A DNA stretch of 64,000 nucleotides from Amphibalanus amphitrite (lineage: Eukaryota; Arthropoda; Thecostraca; Balanomorpha; Balanidae). The number at the start of each line of letters is the position of its first letter. Position 1 is the first letter of the stretch. The position numbers were made by a program, and so were the translations under genes. This document shows, one piece after another, positions 43,158-55,572 of the stretch. The stretch spans positions 310,001 to 374,000 of the forward strand of contig NW_024881700.1 of NCBI RefSeq assembly GCF_019059575.1, read 5' to 3'. A model generated the notes under the pieces. It worked only from the letters and a program-made list of their open reading frames with translations, ran no database searches and was not told where the DNA came from.

Positions 43158-45918
43158 ACTGACGCCGTTCGCCATACTGCAGTGCGGCGGCATTGACATG
43201 AGTATTTGCCATTTGTCACTCATTTCACTGCCCTCTTGTCACCGACCATATATTTACCATTACAATTGCACTGAGTGAAAAATGATATCTGCCGTGCACG
43301 CATTTAAAGTTACTGCTTGAATGCCCCTATGTATCATACAGCGATAATACACTTGAACTAGATAAAACACATCAGTTGCCTGTCACTGCAATCAGCCACT
43401 TCGAGGCTATCTTCTTTAACCAGCTCCTTGACGAGAGTAGGATCCCGGGTGAAGATAAGGCGAGTCCCAACGGATGTTCCCCGATGTGCCGTTGACGTCT
43501 GTCACTATCACCTCTCCATAGGAGCACCACAGCGCATCTTTGGTCCGATGACGCATCTGCCACTGTTAAGGGATTAGTAGAGCTCAGTCGGATCATGCAT
43601 CGACCTCTGAACAGACGCAAGTGTCGCTGTGTTTGACGTGGGTGTCGCTCTTTGTTTGAGAACGCGTCTGCCGCTATGAGAAAAGTCTAGCGAACAACAC
43701 CTTTTAAGGCCTTAGTTTGAATAAGTCAAACTCATAAGTCATACTGTACGATTTCATATGCAAAATCGGATATCTCAAGCTCCAAATGAAATTGAGATTC
43801 GTTTGAATTATAAGCAGCCGGTGTCGATTTTAGACCATGAACATAAAGGACACCCAACACAATCAGAGCGGGCAGCTTCCTCACACGCATGCCCAGCTGC
43901 ACCAAATGTGCAGGGAGCTAAGAAACAACAGCGGTTCGGGGATGCCCGTGGTAAAAAAGGTCTCCGATATGCAAGATTTGTAGAAAGCTGCGCCAGCAAA
44001 TTCATCTAATCAAAATGCTTCCGCATTCGGTTATGTAATAGTCCAAATGACGGGCATCAATTAGGTACGTGTGCAGTGTGCACCATGACTTTGACATTTG
44101 CATGACCTTATCGTACGAGTTATACCTACAACTGACAGTTCACATAATTCGTGCGAAATCCGGCGCTCATTGTAAAGCAAATGTCTTTTTTGACCTGCTT
44201 TAGCAATGACAACGCATGTTAGGTTCACGTCAAGGCCGTTCACATCATGGAGGCCATTATCTTCCGGTGGAGTGCGTAGTTGGTAGGTACAGCCCACCGC
44301 TAAAGTAATGTGCATTGTGCGGTTTTACCAATCGCTACGGATGGCTTTGACTGGCGATTTTTTAATACGGGGTGATCGAAAAGAAGACGTCAATAGATAG
44401 AGTTGCAGCGTCAAGGGTGACGATACATGTAAGCTACATTCAAACTTTCATTGTAGTCAGGCTAATCGTTCCTAAGCTTCAGAAACAGAACATACCCATG
44501 ACTGAAACCGCACATTACTTTTGCTGTGGACTGTACTATGGATATAAATATTTTCTTCGATAAAAAACTCACATAACTAGATATAAGTCGCAAACACATT
44601 CAGGAGCCAGTAACTAGAAGGTATTCACCTGCGCCGAAATTTCACAGCTGTATCCACCCTTAGACGACCACTACCCACCGGTTTTTTGCAATGCTCACTA
44701 CCGTTTTTTTCTAGACGCCCAGCTGCAACAATGAAGCCAAAGATTGAGATAAGTACATAAAGTACAAAACAGGAACATTTAATTTTGGTCGGGCGGCAGC
44801 GACAAAACAAGGAATGTACTATTGTCAGTTGTATTCCACGAGACAAGTTCTGATACACTCGCAACCATGTTGCAAGCTTCTTAACCACGGAACCTTCAAC
44901 GAAAACATTCTATCAGAGGTAATGTTAAGTGTGAGGAGAAAACAGCCATTATCAAAATAAAACTATATAACATACAGCCTAGATAAATGAGCAAAGCGAA
45001 TGTGTATTACAATGGTACGGCATATCTTCAATGCGCATTACTTTATTCACGCATCTGAGGCAGCAGCCCGGCTTATCGGTAAAGCATTGCGTTAGGCACG
45101 CCCTAGTGTGTTTTGAGAGCTTTAAAACTTAAAAAAGGGAGCGATTTTTATAAAAAAAAAGAGCGGTAAAACACAAATCGATAATTATACCGACCAGTAA
45201 ACAAACTTATGTTTTGAAATTATCTGGCACTGAACTGAATAGAGATCGAGGTTACATGATTTGCACCAGAGCTGAAAGTTAGAACTGGCATCATATAGCG
45301 ATGTCGCAACAACTCCAAGCTACTGCCCCTCTCCCCTCCCCTCCTTCCTACCACAAAACGGCACCAATTGTTGGAAATGTACCGTCCACAAACTACACAT
45401 ACGCTGCGCTCAAAACCTAGCACAGCGGGATTGCTGAAAAGACTTCCTTTGTACATATCCCACCCACGTGAAGGGCTGGTTGATTCGCGTATAAAACTGG
45501 CACATTTGAAAGCACGAGCTAGCTCTTGAGTGATCTCATAGAAACTGAGAGGCGTTATAGCGTGTCTGCCGCTTATCGGACACAATGATCTGAAAACCGT
45601 GTGGATGAGGCAGCGGTACTCTTCCCTGGCTACCATGACAGGACTTTCTAAAGCGGCGCCCTAGTTCACAGCTATCATAGTATGCCTTCACACAGCCGGG
45701 GTACCATGACAGAACTTTCTAAAGCGGCGCCCTAGTTCACAGCTATCATAGGACGCCTTCACACAGCCGGGGTACCCGAGGCGGCCCTGAGCGGGGTCAC
45801 AGCAGCAGGCGTGTGCCCGCTGAAGGCTCACACTGTCCCTCACACCACGATCGGTCCTACAGATCGGCCGGGCCGACCCACCCACCTGACCTCAGCTTCC
45901 CATCGGTCCGGTGTCGGC
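43158..45918. other. Intergenic, no gene seen
   Basis: AT-rich DNA with short chance frames. A 71-bp tandem duplication lies at 45631-45772, close to the 3' end of the F-box gene. Confidence 0.55.
45631..45772. repeat. 71-bp tandem duplication, two copies
   Basis: Copies start at 45631 and 45702 (taccatgacag...) and differ at only a few positions; the start of a third copy (tacc) follows at 45773. Confidence 0.95.
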
Positions 45919-48900
45919 CTACCAGCGGCCGCCGGCCGTCTCCCGCGGCACGTTGATCCAGCGCGTGAGCAGCGGCTCGGCCGGGTCGTGGCTGGGCCGG
46001 TAACCGGCGCCGGGCCGACGCCAGTAGCAGTGGTGCAGGCAGCCGGCCGCGTCGTGGGCGAACACACGCACTGTCTCGGCCTGGTCGATCACTCGCAGTC
46101 GCAGTAGTGGCTCGGTAGTGAGCTGGAGACGGCCAGCCGGGCAGGCCAGGTCGACAGATAGCAGCGCGCGCTCGTCGGGCACGAAATACACCGCCAGTGT
46201 GCCTGACACGGGCGAAAAGAGGCACAGGTCAGATTCAGAGGGAGTATTGGACAACACCTGTGCGAAGTAGCGGTGTTGAGATTTGTGCTTATGACGGCTG
46301 CTGAGCCACTGTTCCTCTCAATTACACTGTTATGTAGCAAAACAAGTGGGAGGATGAAAACAGATAACTGCCATTACACCACACACATATTAGAAGCTCG
46401 TTAAATTTTCCTTCCCCGCAGCCCTCGCTCTTCTTTCCTATCCTCCCTCGCCTCTCACCGTTCTCTGTTCCGAGCACCATCAGTCGGCCGTGCAGCAGGC
46501 AGGCGGACACGCGGGACCGCAGTGCCATGAACGCGTCCAGCGTGCGGGAGCCGAGCTCCGCGTGGCCCACCACCACCTCTGAGAACGGAACATACGGGGT
46601 CAGACGTACTAGCAACGTGGCGGAAAAGGACTCGGGGGTGGCCCGCCAAAATCCTGGAGACTAACAGCTTAACCCTCGCCCGTATTGGTGTTTTTCCAGC
46701 CGCGAACGTATAAGGGGGGGGGGGGTCCGTTGGACCCCCCCTTGCCGTTTCGCCCCTGATCGAGCTAGAGCTTCGCGGAAAAAACGAGCGTGTTGCCCGT
46801 CACGAGAGGAAGCCGATGATACCTAATTTTAAGGTCCTAGGTCATTGGTTGACCTTGCAGGTCAGGTCAATGACCCAAAAGTCGGGAAAATCGGGACCTG
46901 TTAAAACGTCGTAAAGTGTGGCTGCTATGGGGGTTTTCGGGGCGCCGATCACGAATATCATGTTAGTTTTGATCACAGATGATGTCTTTATGCATTTAGT
47001 CCAGGTCGGGTCAGGTCAGGTCAGGTCAACCAGTAGGGGTCCTGCCGGGTATTCCTAGTAGGTGTCAACCGCCTCTGACAGCTTCGTAACATGTTACGAA
47101 GGTACCAAAACTACTTCGTAAACGTTCATATGGTTACTAAATTCGAATTCAGCTAAAAAAACTGGCCCAGAAACATGTAAAACTCGAAAAAGTGAACCGA
47201 GGTCACCAAAGGTCAATGACCTGACCTGACCTTCAGATGACCTTGACACCCACCCTAATGCATGGGGGCAACATCATATCACATGTTTGAACGCTTGAAA
47301 CCACGAAAAGACTGCAAACGCGCGGCTAATGCGAGCCGACATACGCCGAATCGCGATTCCGGCCAAACATGGTCTCGAAAAGTAGGTCACAGGTCAAAGG
47401 TCATTGGGGTCAGGGTCATGAAATTTTCAGGGTGGGTGTAAAATTGATCAACGCGAGGGTACTGAAAGTTTCGTTGCGATCGGCCGCTTTTTACGCGAGT
47501 TATTCGCGAAAAACCATGGGGGGGGGGGTCCGTTCGACCCCCCCCCCCCCTATACGGGCGAGGGTTAAGGTCAGACAGACTGACCCGACACACTTCAATG
47601 ACATACACCGCTGGAGACGAAGGACATGACCACCATCTGACCACAAGGCAGCTGCACTTTCGAGGCGAGGTACCATTTACATTTTACAAGACCGAAATTA
47701 ACGACAAACCATCGTCGGTAACGCCACCATCATTGTGTGCAGTGTGCACACACAAATAAGATCCGAGCTTCTACCCCAGCGCCGCCCCGGTCCCCGCACC
47801 ACACCTGTTCCGAGCGAGGCCACGAAGTTGCCGGCGTTGAAGTGCAGGTCGCGTATGTCCTCCGGTCGGATGGGCCGGAACTCTGAGTCGCCGTCGGCGG
47901 GAGGATCGGCCTGCCTAATGCGGCGCGGCGTGAGCACCCTGGCAGGGTAGGGCAGCGAGCCGAGCATTGCGGCCATCGAGTGTTCAGTCGCGTCACACCA
48001 GACCAGGGCGCCGGCGCGTATTGTCATGTACGCCATCTGCCGGCGGAGGAGGGGCGAACGGTGTTAAAGCGACACGGGTTTGTGTCGTAAGGATGAGAGT
48101 GTCACGGGTTAGCGTAAAATGACTCCTTGCTCTGCACAGAGCAAGACTGGCAGGTGTGGAAGCACAAAAGATCATCGTAAATAGATAGTGTCCATGGGAG
48201 ATAACTAATGAGAGTCCAATTTAAGTAGAACCACCTAAATGAAGCTAGATACCGATAGGCAATTGCTTGTCACTAAGTTGCGCCTAGAAAATACGTGATC
48301 CACCATTCTCTTGAAGAGACCTTGAGACTTGGGCAAAAAAAACGGAGATTGACAGGTAATACCACTCCTGCAGTCCCCCGGTGCTATTTGTACAGAGGCC
48401 AGCCATGTAATGTTCCACCTCCCTGGCACAGAGCGTCGCCCAGACAGACCAGTGCGAGTGCCCGCTCAGTTCTTACCCGCAGTCCGCAGCAGCGTGCAGT
48501 AGTGGCCAGGCCGCCGCTCGAGCTCAGCTCCACAACACACAGGATGTCCACGCGCACAGTCAGCCGACCGACGCGAACACGGTACAGCCAGGCCTCGTTC
48601 GGATATGAGACGCACACCAGGTCCTCGGAGGCACTGGCGAGGGTAACGGGTCACTCGTCAAGTGGTCACAGGAATGCAAGACAAAGGTAGAGTAGTCAGA
48701 GTCCAGAGACACATAGCTAGTCAGGTGAGATCGAGTAAAATAAATGCAAACTTGGCGAACTCTCAAAGGCGGTTACGAGAGAGGACATCAAGATAAGTAT
48801 GGGTACATAACTACATAAGACCGCAAATATATAATACCAGTAAAACGCCTTTTGGGCGAAGAACGAGCGAGCGAGATAGTGAGCCCTGCACGTGCGGAAG

Positions 48901-51869
48901 GGCGAGAGGGTGCTTCCAACGGGCTTGTGCAAAGCATCCTTCTAACCGGTCGCTAGCGGTGTGCCAAATTTGAACGCAATCGGCCCAGCCGTTCCTGAGA
49001 TCTGGAAGCGGCATTCTGCACGTGCGCACGTGCAAACGGAGTCCAAAATGACTTTTGCACGGCACCCTACTAACTGGTCCCCAACCGTGTACCAAATTTG
49101 AGCGCAATCGGAAACGCCCTGGAAACGCCCTGGAAACGCCCCCTGCACGTGCGCACGTGCAGTAGCACCCTAACCGCAACACTTGGGAATGCATTGCCTG
49201 GTGGGTGCCTACCTGTATGCCAAGTTTCAGCGAAATCGCCCCAGTAATTACCGAGCTACTGAAATGGGAACAAATTTGGCACCTCTTATTGTTGTATTTT
49301 GCACGTGCAGTGGGGGTCACTCACATAGATGAAGAGTATCCGACCTTTGGTAGAAGGGATGCAGCTACCCTATAAAAATGACCGCAAGACAATCGCTCAA
49401 GCCGCTGCTGAGATATGGGCCTCTCAAAATCATTACTTTTGCAAAACTGCTTGAACACCCTTGACTTTTCACGTGGCACGTGCCACGGCGGTCACTGAGA
49501 TGTATCAAAAGTAGTCAATTACGGGGTAGAAGGGATGGGGCTACCCAACAAAAAAGACCGCAGGCCAATCGGTCCAGCGGTTGCTGAGATATAAGCCTCT
49601 CAAAAGCGTTACAGGCCGGGCCGGGCCGGGCCGCTCATACTGAGATTTTTCCGTTATATTGAAAAGACTCACTTCGCTCGCTGCGCTCGCTCGCTCGTAA
49701 TTAGGCCGCATACTACCCCTTCCCTTTCCGTAAGACCTTCACGTTAGATCAGATACTATTCCCTCAATCCCCAGTCGTCACATTCCCAGTGCTAGCAAAC
49801 GAAGCGCACTCACTTGACAGTGATGTCGTGTCCCTCGCGGGTCATCAGCGGCACCAGTGGTGACATGGAGCTACGCACGTCGTCGTGCCACAGGCCGCAC
49901 ACGCGCACAATGTTGTTACTGTACGCGATCACCAGCATCCGACGGTCGTCCAGACCCGCTGTCGGACGGCGACAGACACAGTCAGACCAGACAGGCACAT
50001 GTGGGCTATTGTACAGTTCATGGGATTACCGAAACGGTAAACGGTACTTTCAGTCCGTCGCAGCGCCATGGGGACAGGAGCTGCCACAAGCAATGACGGA
50101 GATCTAACGAAACGCAAACGAGTCGTTCCCTCAGATCCTGAGCATCACGGCAAATAGCCCAAAGTTTGCGGTTCAGACAATTCAATCGCAGTAGCTCTGT
50201 CGATTATTACAGACGTCATTCTGTCAACTGCTATGTCACAAATATGATAGAAAATTGTAACGTCACATCCCATCACTCTAAACCTAGGGCGTTGGAGTCG
50301 AACCGCACTTGTTCAAAACGGTCACACGTCCGGCCGGCCAGCCCTTACCCTCCCCCTCCCAGCCCACAAATAATCTAGCACTGACGATCCCCTGCTCCCT
50401 AAGCACTCACGGAGCGGCCGGGTGATCTCCAACTGACGGATCGGAAAGCTGCTTGTACAGTGGGGCAGCATGTACGCCAGATGTCCGAAGAGGTCGAACA
50501 GACCCACGCCGTCAGCGGTGGCCGCCATCACCATGCAGTCACCTGTCGGGGACGCAGACGAGCTGAGGTGGTAGTCTCGATAGCGACACGATGGGCTGAT
50601 GGTAGGGAACTGCACAAGATAGTTGGAAGAGCATTGACAAGACTGACGGAAAATTACACACCATCCATCTAGATTTAGAAAAAACGCATATAATAAATTC
50701 ATTGCTTCATGAACCTGAAAACAAGCCTCGAATACTTATGATCACAGAGGCAGTCAGGCACTTATCGTTTGTCCCATGAACCTGTTCGCTCACAACATAC
50801 CGAAATTAAAACACACTGGACGGCGAAAAAATGACACCCCACATTCGTCTCAGCAATCTAAGCGGCTAGCATGATCTACCGTTTATAATCATAATACACG
50901 ATCTATCTGTCCCAGCGAGAGCTGCTCCGTCTTTTTTAACTGAAAAACACAATGCTAACGAATAGTGTTCGTCAATTTTCAAACAGCCTGCAGATACCAT
51001 AGGATTATTTCACCGGCTAGTCTCGTGGTCCTACCGTCGATACAGGCGACGGCGAGCACTCCCTCCTCGGGGAGAGCCAGTGGCGGCATCTGCACCACGG
51101 GCCATCCACCCAGCAGCGAGTGGCGGTACCAGGCCCGGTACTGGGCGTCACAGTCGCAGTCCGAGGCCGCCATGGCGTCCAGCGTGGCGGCGCCCATCTC
51201 GCGCTGACAGCACACCCATAGCTGGTTCTGCAAAACGGGGGGGGGGGGAGGTCAGATGGACTTTGGCTACAATTCAAACATTTTTATGACTTTTTCCAAA
51301 AGAAATCTAGTTATAATGCTCTGAATGGCCAATTTCCGTGTCTATAGCCTAACTCTGCGAAGGTTCTTGCGTTCGTTCAAGCATGATCTCAACAACCCGA
51401 TCGAAAATTTCAACTTGTGACAAACTTTACGGGTCAATAATAGCTGGATCAGGGTGCTGGACAAGGTCTAACCTCCTAACTATCTCAATGCAGCAGCCTG
51501 CAGCGCAGCGCCTAACAATGTGGCCTGTAATACTATAACTGCACTGCCACTGACAGGACAGGAATAAATAATATTGTAAATGCGATGAACCCGGAGACTA
51601 AGGATACACATCTCCCACATTCCTCCCAAAGTAATGACCACACATCATTTGACATGAAGGCTTGACAAGAACAGGAACCCAAGATACTTTATCTCCTATA
51701 TTGAAAAGGTAAGGTAGAGTAAGATAGTCAAAACACACAAACACATGCTTACCTTTTGGATGAGATAGTCGGCACTCTGTTTCCAAAGTTTGCAGACTCC
51801 CCTTGCCCTATACAGAGTGTATCCATCGCAGTAGGACAGGATCTGCTCCACCAGCTCGCGTGGAAGCAT
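45919..51869 (-). CDS. F-box protein with probable beta-propeller-like C-terminal region, 459 aa
   Basis: F-box proteins link substrates to SCF ubiquitin ligases. Coding exons in order: 51753-51869, 51035-51227, 50411-50542, 49814-49958, 48477-48633, 47805-48036, 46459-46578, 45919-46202. All joins keep phase; total 1380 nt. The N-terminus is an F-box (LPRELVEQILSYCDGYTLYR, then GVCKLWKQ). The rest has repeated beta-strand patterns such as VMAATADGVGLFDLFGHL, MLVIAYSNNIVRVCGLWHDD, LVCVSYPNEAWLYRV and LAVYFVPDERALLSVDLACP, suggesting a WD40-like propeller, although WD dipeptides are missing. The start ATG 51869 is the first in frame; an acceptor-like cag just before it could end a 5' UTR intron. 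Introns contain a TTAA element (46669-47568) and a CACGTG-rich repeat (48834-49706). No specific orthologue is recognised. Confidence 0.88.
46669..47568. mobile_element. Non-autonomous TTAA-flanked element 3, 900 bp
   Basis: TTAA at 46669-46672 and 47565-47568 bounds inverted ends CCCTCGCCCGTAT / ATACGGGCGAGGG. Each end has a G-run, a GTCCGTTGGAC-like palindrome and a C-run. The interior has AGGTCA arrays (47005-47030, 47200-47245). It lies in the F-box gene intron between exons 47805-48036 and 46459-46578. Element type is inferred as for element 1. Confidence 0.88.
48834..49706. repeat. CACGTG-rich dispersed repeat, copy B
   Basis: Shares start, interior phrases and the GCTCGCTC-rich end with copy A (22229-22925), in the same orientation on the + strand. 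It includes the same perfect palindrome CTGCACGTGCGCACGTGCAG at 49143-49162, is longer than copy A and lies in the F-box gene intron between exons 49814-49958 and 48477-48633. Confidence 0.85.
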
Positions 51870-52047
51870 GGTTGCTGTCGTCAAACAAACAAATTACAGA
51901 AAATGAGATACAGCTAATACATACATTCCATTTTTATTTTATTTGAAGTCAGGCTTTCATGGAAGAATGCAATGAATCCCGTTTATATGGATTAAGATGA
52001 AACGGGACTGATATGGTCTCAAAGATCGAGGTCCTGCCCTGCTATAC

Positions 52048-52960
52048 TTAAACCGCGTCCGAAGCCGCGCCGGGGGAGGGGGGGGGGGGGGGTCGGACTT
52101 TCGGACACCCCCTGCGGTTTTTCAGATATCTAAAAAATAGCGTCGCAGACCTGGGTCACTAAGATCAGGTCACCAGCACCACAGCAAGTGACCTCAGCTC
52201 ACCTCAGAAAAAAAAATTAGAATGCTCGTCAAGTCGTCATAGCCACACCAACAGAATGATCGCCTTGAAACTTTCAGCCATTGATAAGAGTAACAGTATG
52301 CACAAAATCTACATCTCGGAATTTCGATGAGTGACGTAAGGTCAGGTCAAATTTGTGCCCAATCCATTTTAAGTCAACAGGAGAAAATCGAAAGGCGTGT
52401 CTTTCGGACGAGCATCATTCTAAACACTCTCAAACATCGGGTTACAGGCAGTCTCGACACAATGAATCAGAAAGTTGCACCAGTGGGGGCTATAGACAGC
52501 TCCCACTGATGCAATTTTCTGATAGGATCACCATAGGATTATTCCACCGGCATCGGCTCGTGGTCCTACCATCGGTCTATGTTCCCTGCGGTCTTTCGAT
52601 GATAACTTTTGATGGGGGCATGCTAGAGCGATGAAACAGCTTAGATGAGCTTGACCTTTGGTCAAATTTTCAAAAAGACTTGTTCAAAGTCCATGGTCAT
52701 TCGACGTGATCGTAAAAAACAGCTATTTTCAGAGTTCTTGCTCTCTGGGGGCTAAACCGTTGATCATAGCTGAAATCTGAGGACAGTACGCAGAAAGAGC
52801 GTTAAAATAGCTATCAAATGCGTTTTACCGCGACGCTGTAGCCTGTAGCTGCATTGGTTCCCGAGTTATGCGCCGGTTTGTCGAAAAATGTTGAAATAGG
52901 CAATATTTTACCTTTGCTGAACTGTGGTGACCTGACCTTTGACCTTACCTAAAATGACCC
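52048..52960. mobile_element. Truncated TTAA element 4, related to element 2
   Basis: The left end is TTAA (52048-52051) followed by accgcgtccg and a G-run with a short fold-back; the interior closely follows element 2 (for example gagaaaatygaaa and aataacttttgat). The right end is missing; similarity stops near 52960, next to a retrotransposon fragment. About 50 bp at 52531-52580 do not match element 2 but match the F-box gene at 50997-51043. Confidence 0.75.
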
Positions 52961-52969
52961 ACGTATTTT

Positions 52970-53870
52970 TGTTAGCACATGTGCACAACTACCGAACAAG
53001 GCTATATGAACTGCAGACAGAGCGTCCGGGGCATTGAACGCTCTCCAATGTTTGAGCGTCCGAATTAGTCGATTCAATAACACAATACGCGTAGCGCACT
53101 GTATCGTCGTGCCGTGAAACAAGGCACGGGTCAGAGTTTGGGGGCTACAAAAATCTGCGGAGCAATGTGTTCGAGGCTGACGGGCGCCAGCGAGGGCCGG
53201 GCAGCGGAGCAGCACGTGCTCCGGCACATCAGCCTCTCCCGGGCACCGCTTGTCCGAGCACTACTGGCACGCCGGGGAGGGGAGATGGCCGATTCGGTGC
53301 ACATACTGGAGCAAGCAGCCCCAGTGGCCCGCCCTCATCTGACGCACCGAAACTGCGCCCTCTCAGTCCTCTCCGGGAATAGGGAGTGGCGGCTACTCCC
53401 GAGGGCTGGCCTGAATAGTGACTCGGACCAGCTGCCGTGCCATCGATGCGAGGCCGCACAATGAACTGCCCTGGTCAGCATGCGGGCGTTTCAGGGCAGG
53501 GCGGCCGCTTGTTTTGCCAGGTCGTCCGCTCTCTCATTCCCCTCGATACAGCAGTGGGCAGGAACCCACTGCAGTATTCCATAATGATGCTCGGCGATGT
53601 TCAACAAGGTCTTCCATACCTATCTCCACACCAAGGGTTGAGGCCTCATCTGGGCGGCCGCTCGTCCACTGAGTAGACTCGGGGTGGCTCGCCAGTTTGA
53701 GCACGTGATGACCGAGGCAGGGACGTCTTGTCCCGAAACTTCTGCAGGGCCGCCAACAAGGCAAATCTGCTGCTAGATTGATCAGTGTGCTGCATAGACA
53801 ACTGAATTTAATTCTGAAGCTGCCCTGCGCCAAAAAAAAATCAGCCACCACCGTGAGCTGATTTCGGCAC
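52970..53870 (-). mobile_element. 3' fragment of a non-LTR retrotransposon (RNase H and C-terminus)
   Basis: On the - strand, ILQWVPAHCCIEGNERADDL is a clear RNase H core (about 53515-53580), and downstream EHVLLRCPALAGAR is the typical C-terminal Cys/His region after RNase H in Jockey/R1-type elements. Frameshifts break the frame. The 5' part is absent. A homologous short fragment sits inside the element at 33018-34538. The boundaries are approximate. Confidence 0.75.
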
Positions 53871-54255
53871 ATGCAAAGTTACGGTGGACGCACCAGGACG
53901 CACACTGACATTTTTGATGCATATTTATCAGCAGGCTGCGACCATGCTGCTGCTTCTTGGCTCCTCATTGCTCGAATTCAAGTGGTCTATTCGTTAGACC
54001 AATGAGAGGCCAAGCCGCATCAGCAAGAATATATGGGGAAAACCGACAGCACGGTGATATAAAAACAGCGACCGAACAGGGCCCTGGTCAATATGTAGGT
54101 ACCTAGCCACGTGTTCGAATTCGTCCTGACCTCCGGTGACCCTAAAAGACTACTCCTTCCTGACTATTTTTGAATAACCATGTTGAGACCAATATCAATG
54201 TTTTTACGAAGTAGTGTCGTCTTTGTTACGACGGTTACGACCTCAAAATTTTTCC

Positions 54256-55572
54256 TTAAAGGGACCCTCCCACCTTCAAAAAAGTTAATGAATTGGCATG
54301 AAAGTGATGTCGCTCGGTTCAGAAAGAGCAAAAACGAATATCTACCAAATTTCATCGAAAAATATTCAACGGTTTTCAAGATATTAGACTTTTACTTTTG
54401 TTTACTTTTTGGGATCTCCGCTGTTCCTAGCGACTTTATTTGAAAGTGCGGCATTTGTTGCGCGCAAAGCAGCATATACCCAAGATACCTATAAGAAACA
54501 GGTAGGTCCGATGTTTTGAGTAAAGCCCACGTAAAGCCCTGGTGACGTCACTGACATTTCTTATATGGAGAATTTCGCCCATAAGAATAATATTTTACAT
54601 ACGAAAATTTGTATTTCATTCGGAAAAAATACATTCTATCAATTTCATCATGAAACTTATATAATTTAATTAAAAAACTTGAAATCCTTTGAGTGCTTGT
54701 CCCAACCCCTGCTATACCTTTGGTCACGTGACTTCCATGAAAAACTTTGCGTTTTGCAATGTTATGACTTAAACAGAAGCAATAAATGTTACAAGCGTAT
54801 TATTTATGATGTTTTAGGCAGCAATCGTGTAATAACATCCTTAAATTATATACATTTTGCTTAAAAGAGGTCACGTGATGTTACCAGATTGTGCTCGGAC
54901 AGCATCTTCTTGAACTTCGATTTTGAGTACTTTTTACCTTCATTGAGTCCTAATAACGGACGTTTTTAGTTATAAAATGAAGCAATGAATCTATTGAGGG
55001 CAAAATTTAATCATTTTTGCACTTTCAAGCCGGGCTATCCTGGCATGAACTTCGGCCGGTTTGTGTGTGAGGCCTATGGTGAAGGGAAAACTTCACGCCC
55101 GGCTGACGTCACAGACCTCGGCTACCAAATCGTGTCCGGTGGGGGTCGCATATACCACCGCGTGCTACCAAACGTTTTAGTAAAAGATTTAAAAATCGTT
55201 AGATCTCCGCTGACGTCACAAATTCTAAGGGGGCATACCAATGCACTAGCCCCTTAGAATCCGAAAACTGCAAGTTTGAAATTCCATATCTCCGAATTAA
55301 AGCATTTGTCGATGTTGTGAGTGCCCAAACCGGTATTTGCAGGCCATGGCCACCAATTTGGCTATCTCAACTCAAAACTAATGTTAAGGTGGGAGTGTCC
55401 CTTTAAGAGATAGGGACCACGCTGGTCCCACCCTGCAAGTAAAGGGAAGAAATTTCTTGAACACCATAAAGCTGCGGGGGTTGCGACCAGGATAAATGGT
55501 GGTTTCTGAGCCTGGCCGCAAACTTGGCTATCTCAACTCAAAACTAATGTTAAGGTGGGAGGGTCCCTTTAA
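54256..55572. mobile_element. TTAA-flanked MITE with perfect 17-bp ends (1317 bp)
   Basis: TTAA at 54256-54259 and 55569-55572 bounds perfect inverted ends AGGGACCCTCCCACCTT / AAGGTGGGAGGGTCCCT. A second right-end copy (AAGGTGGGAGTGTCCCT) with its preceding 30 bases occurs near 55352-55402, so the right end is duplicated within the element. No coding capacity is seen. Confidence 0.85.
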
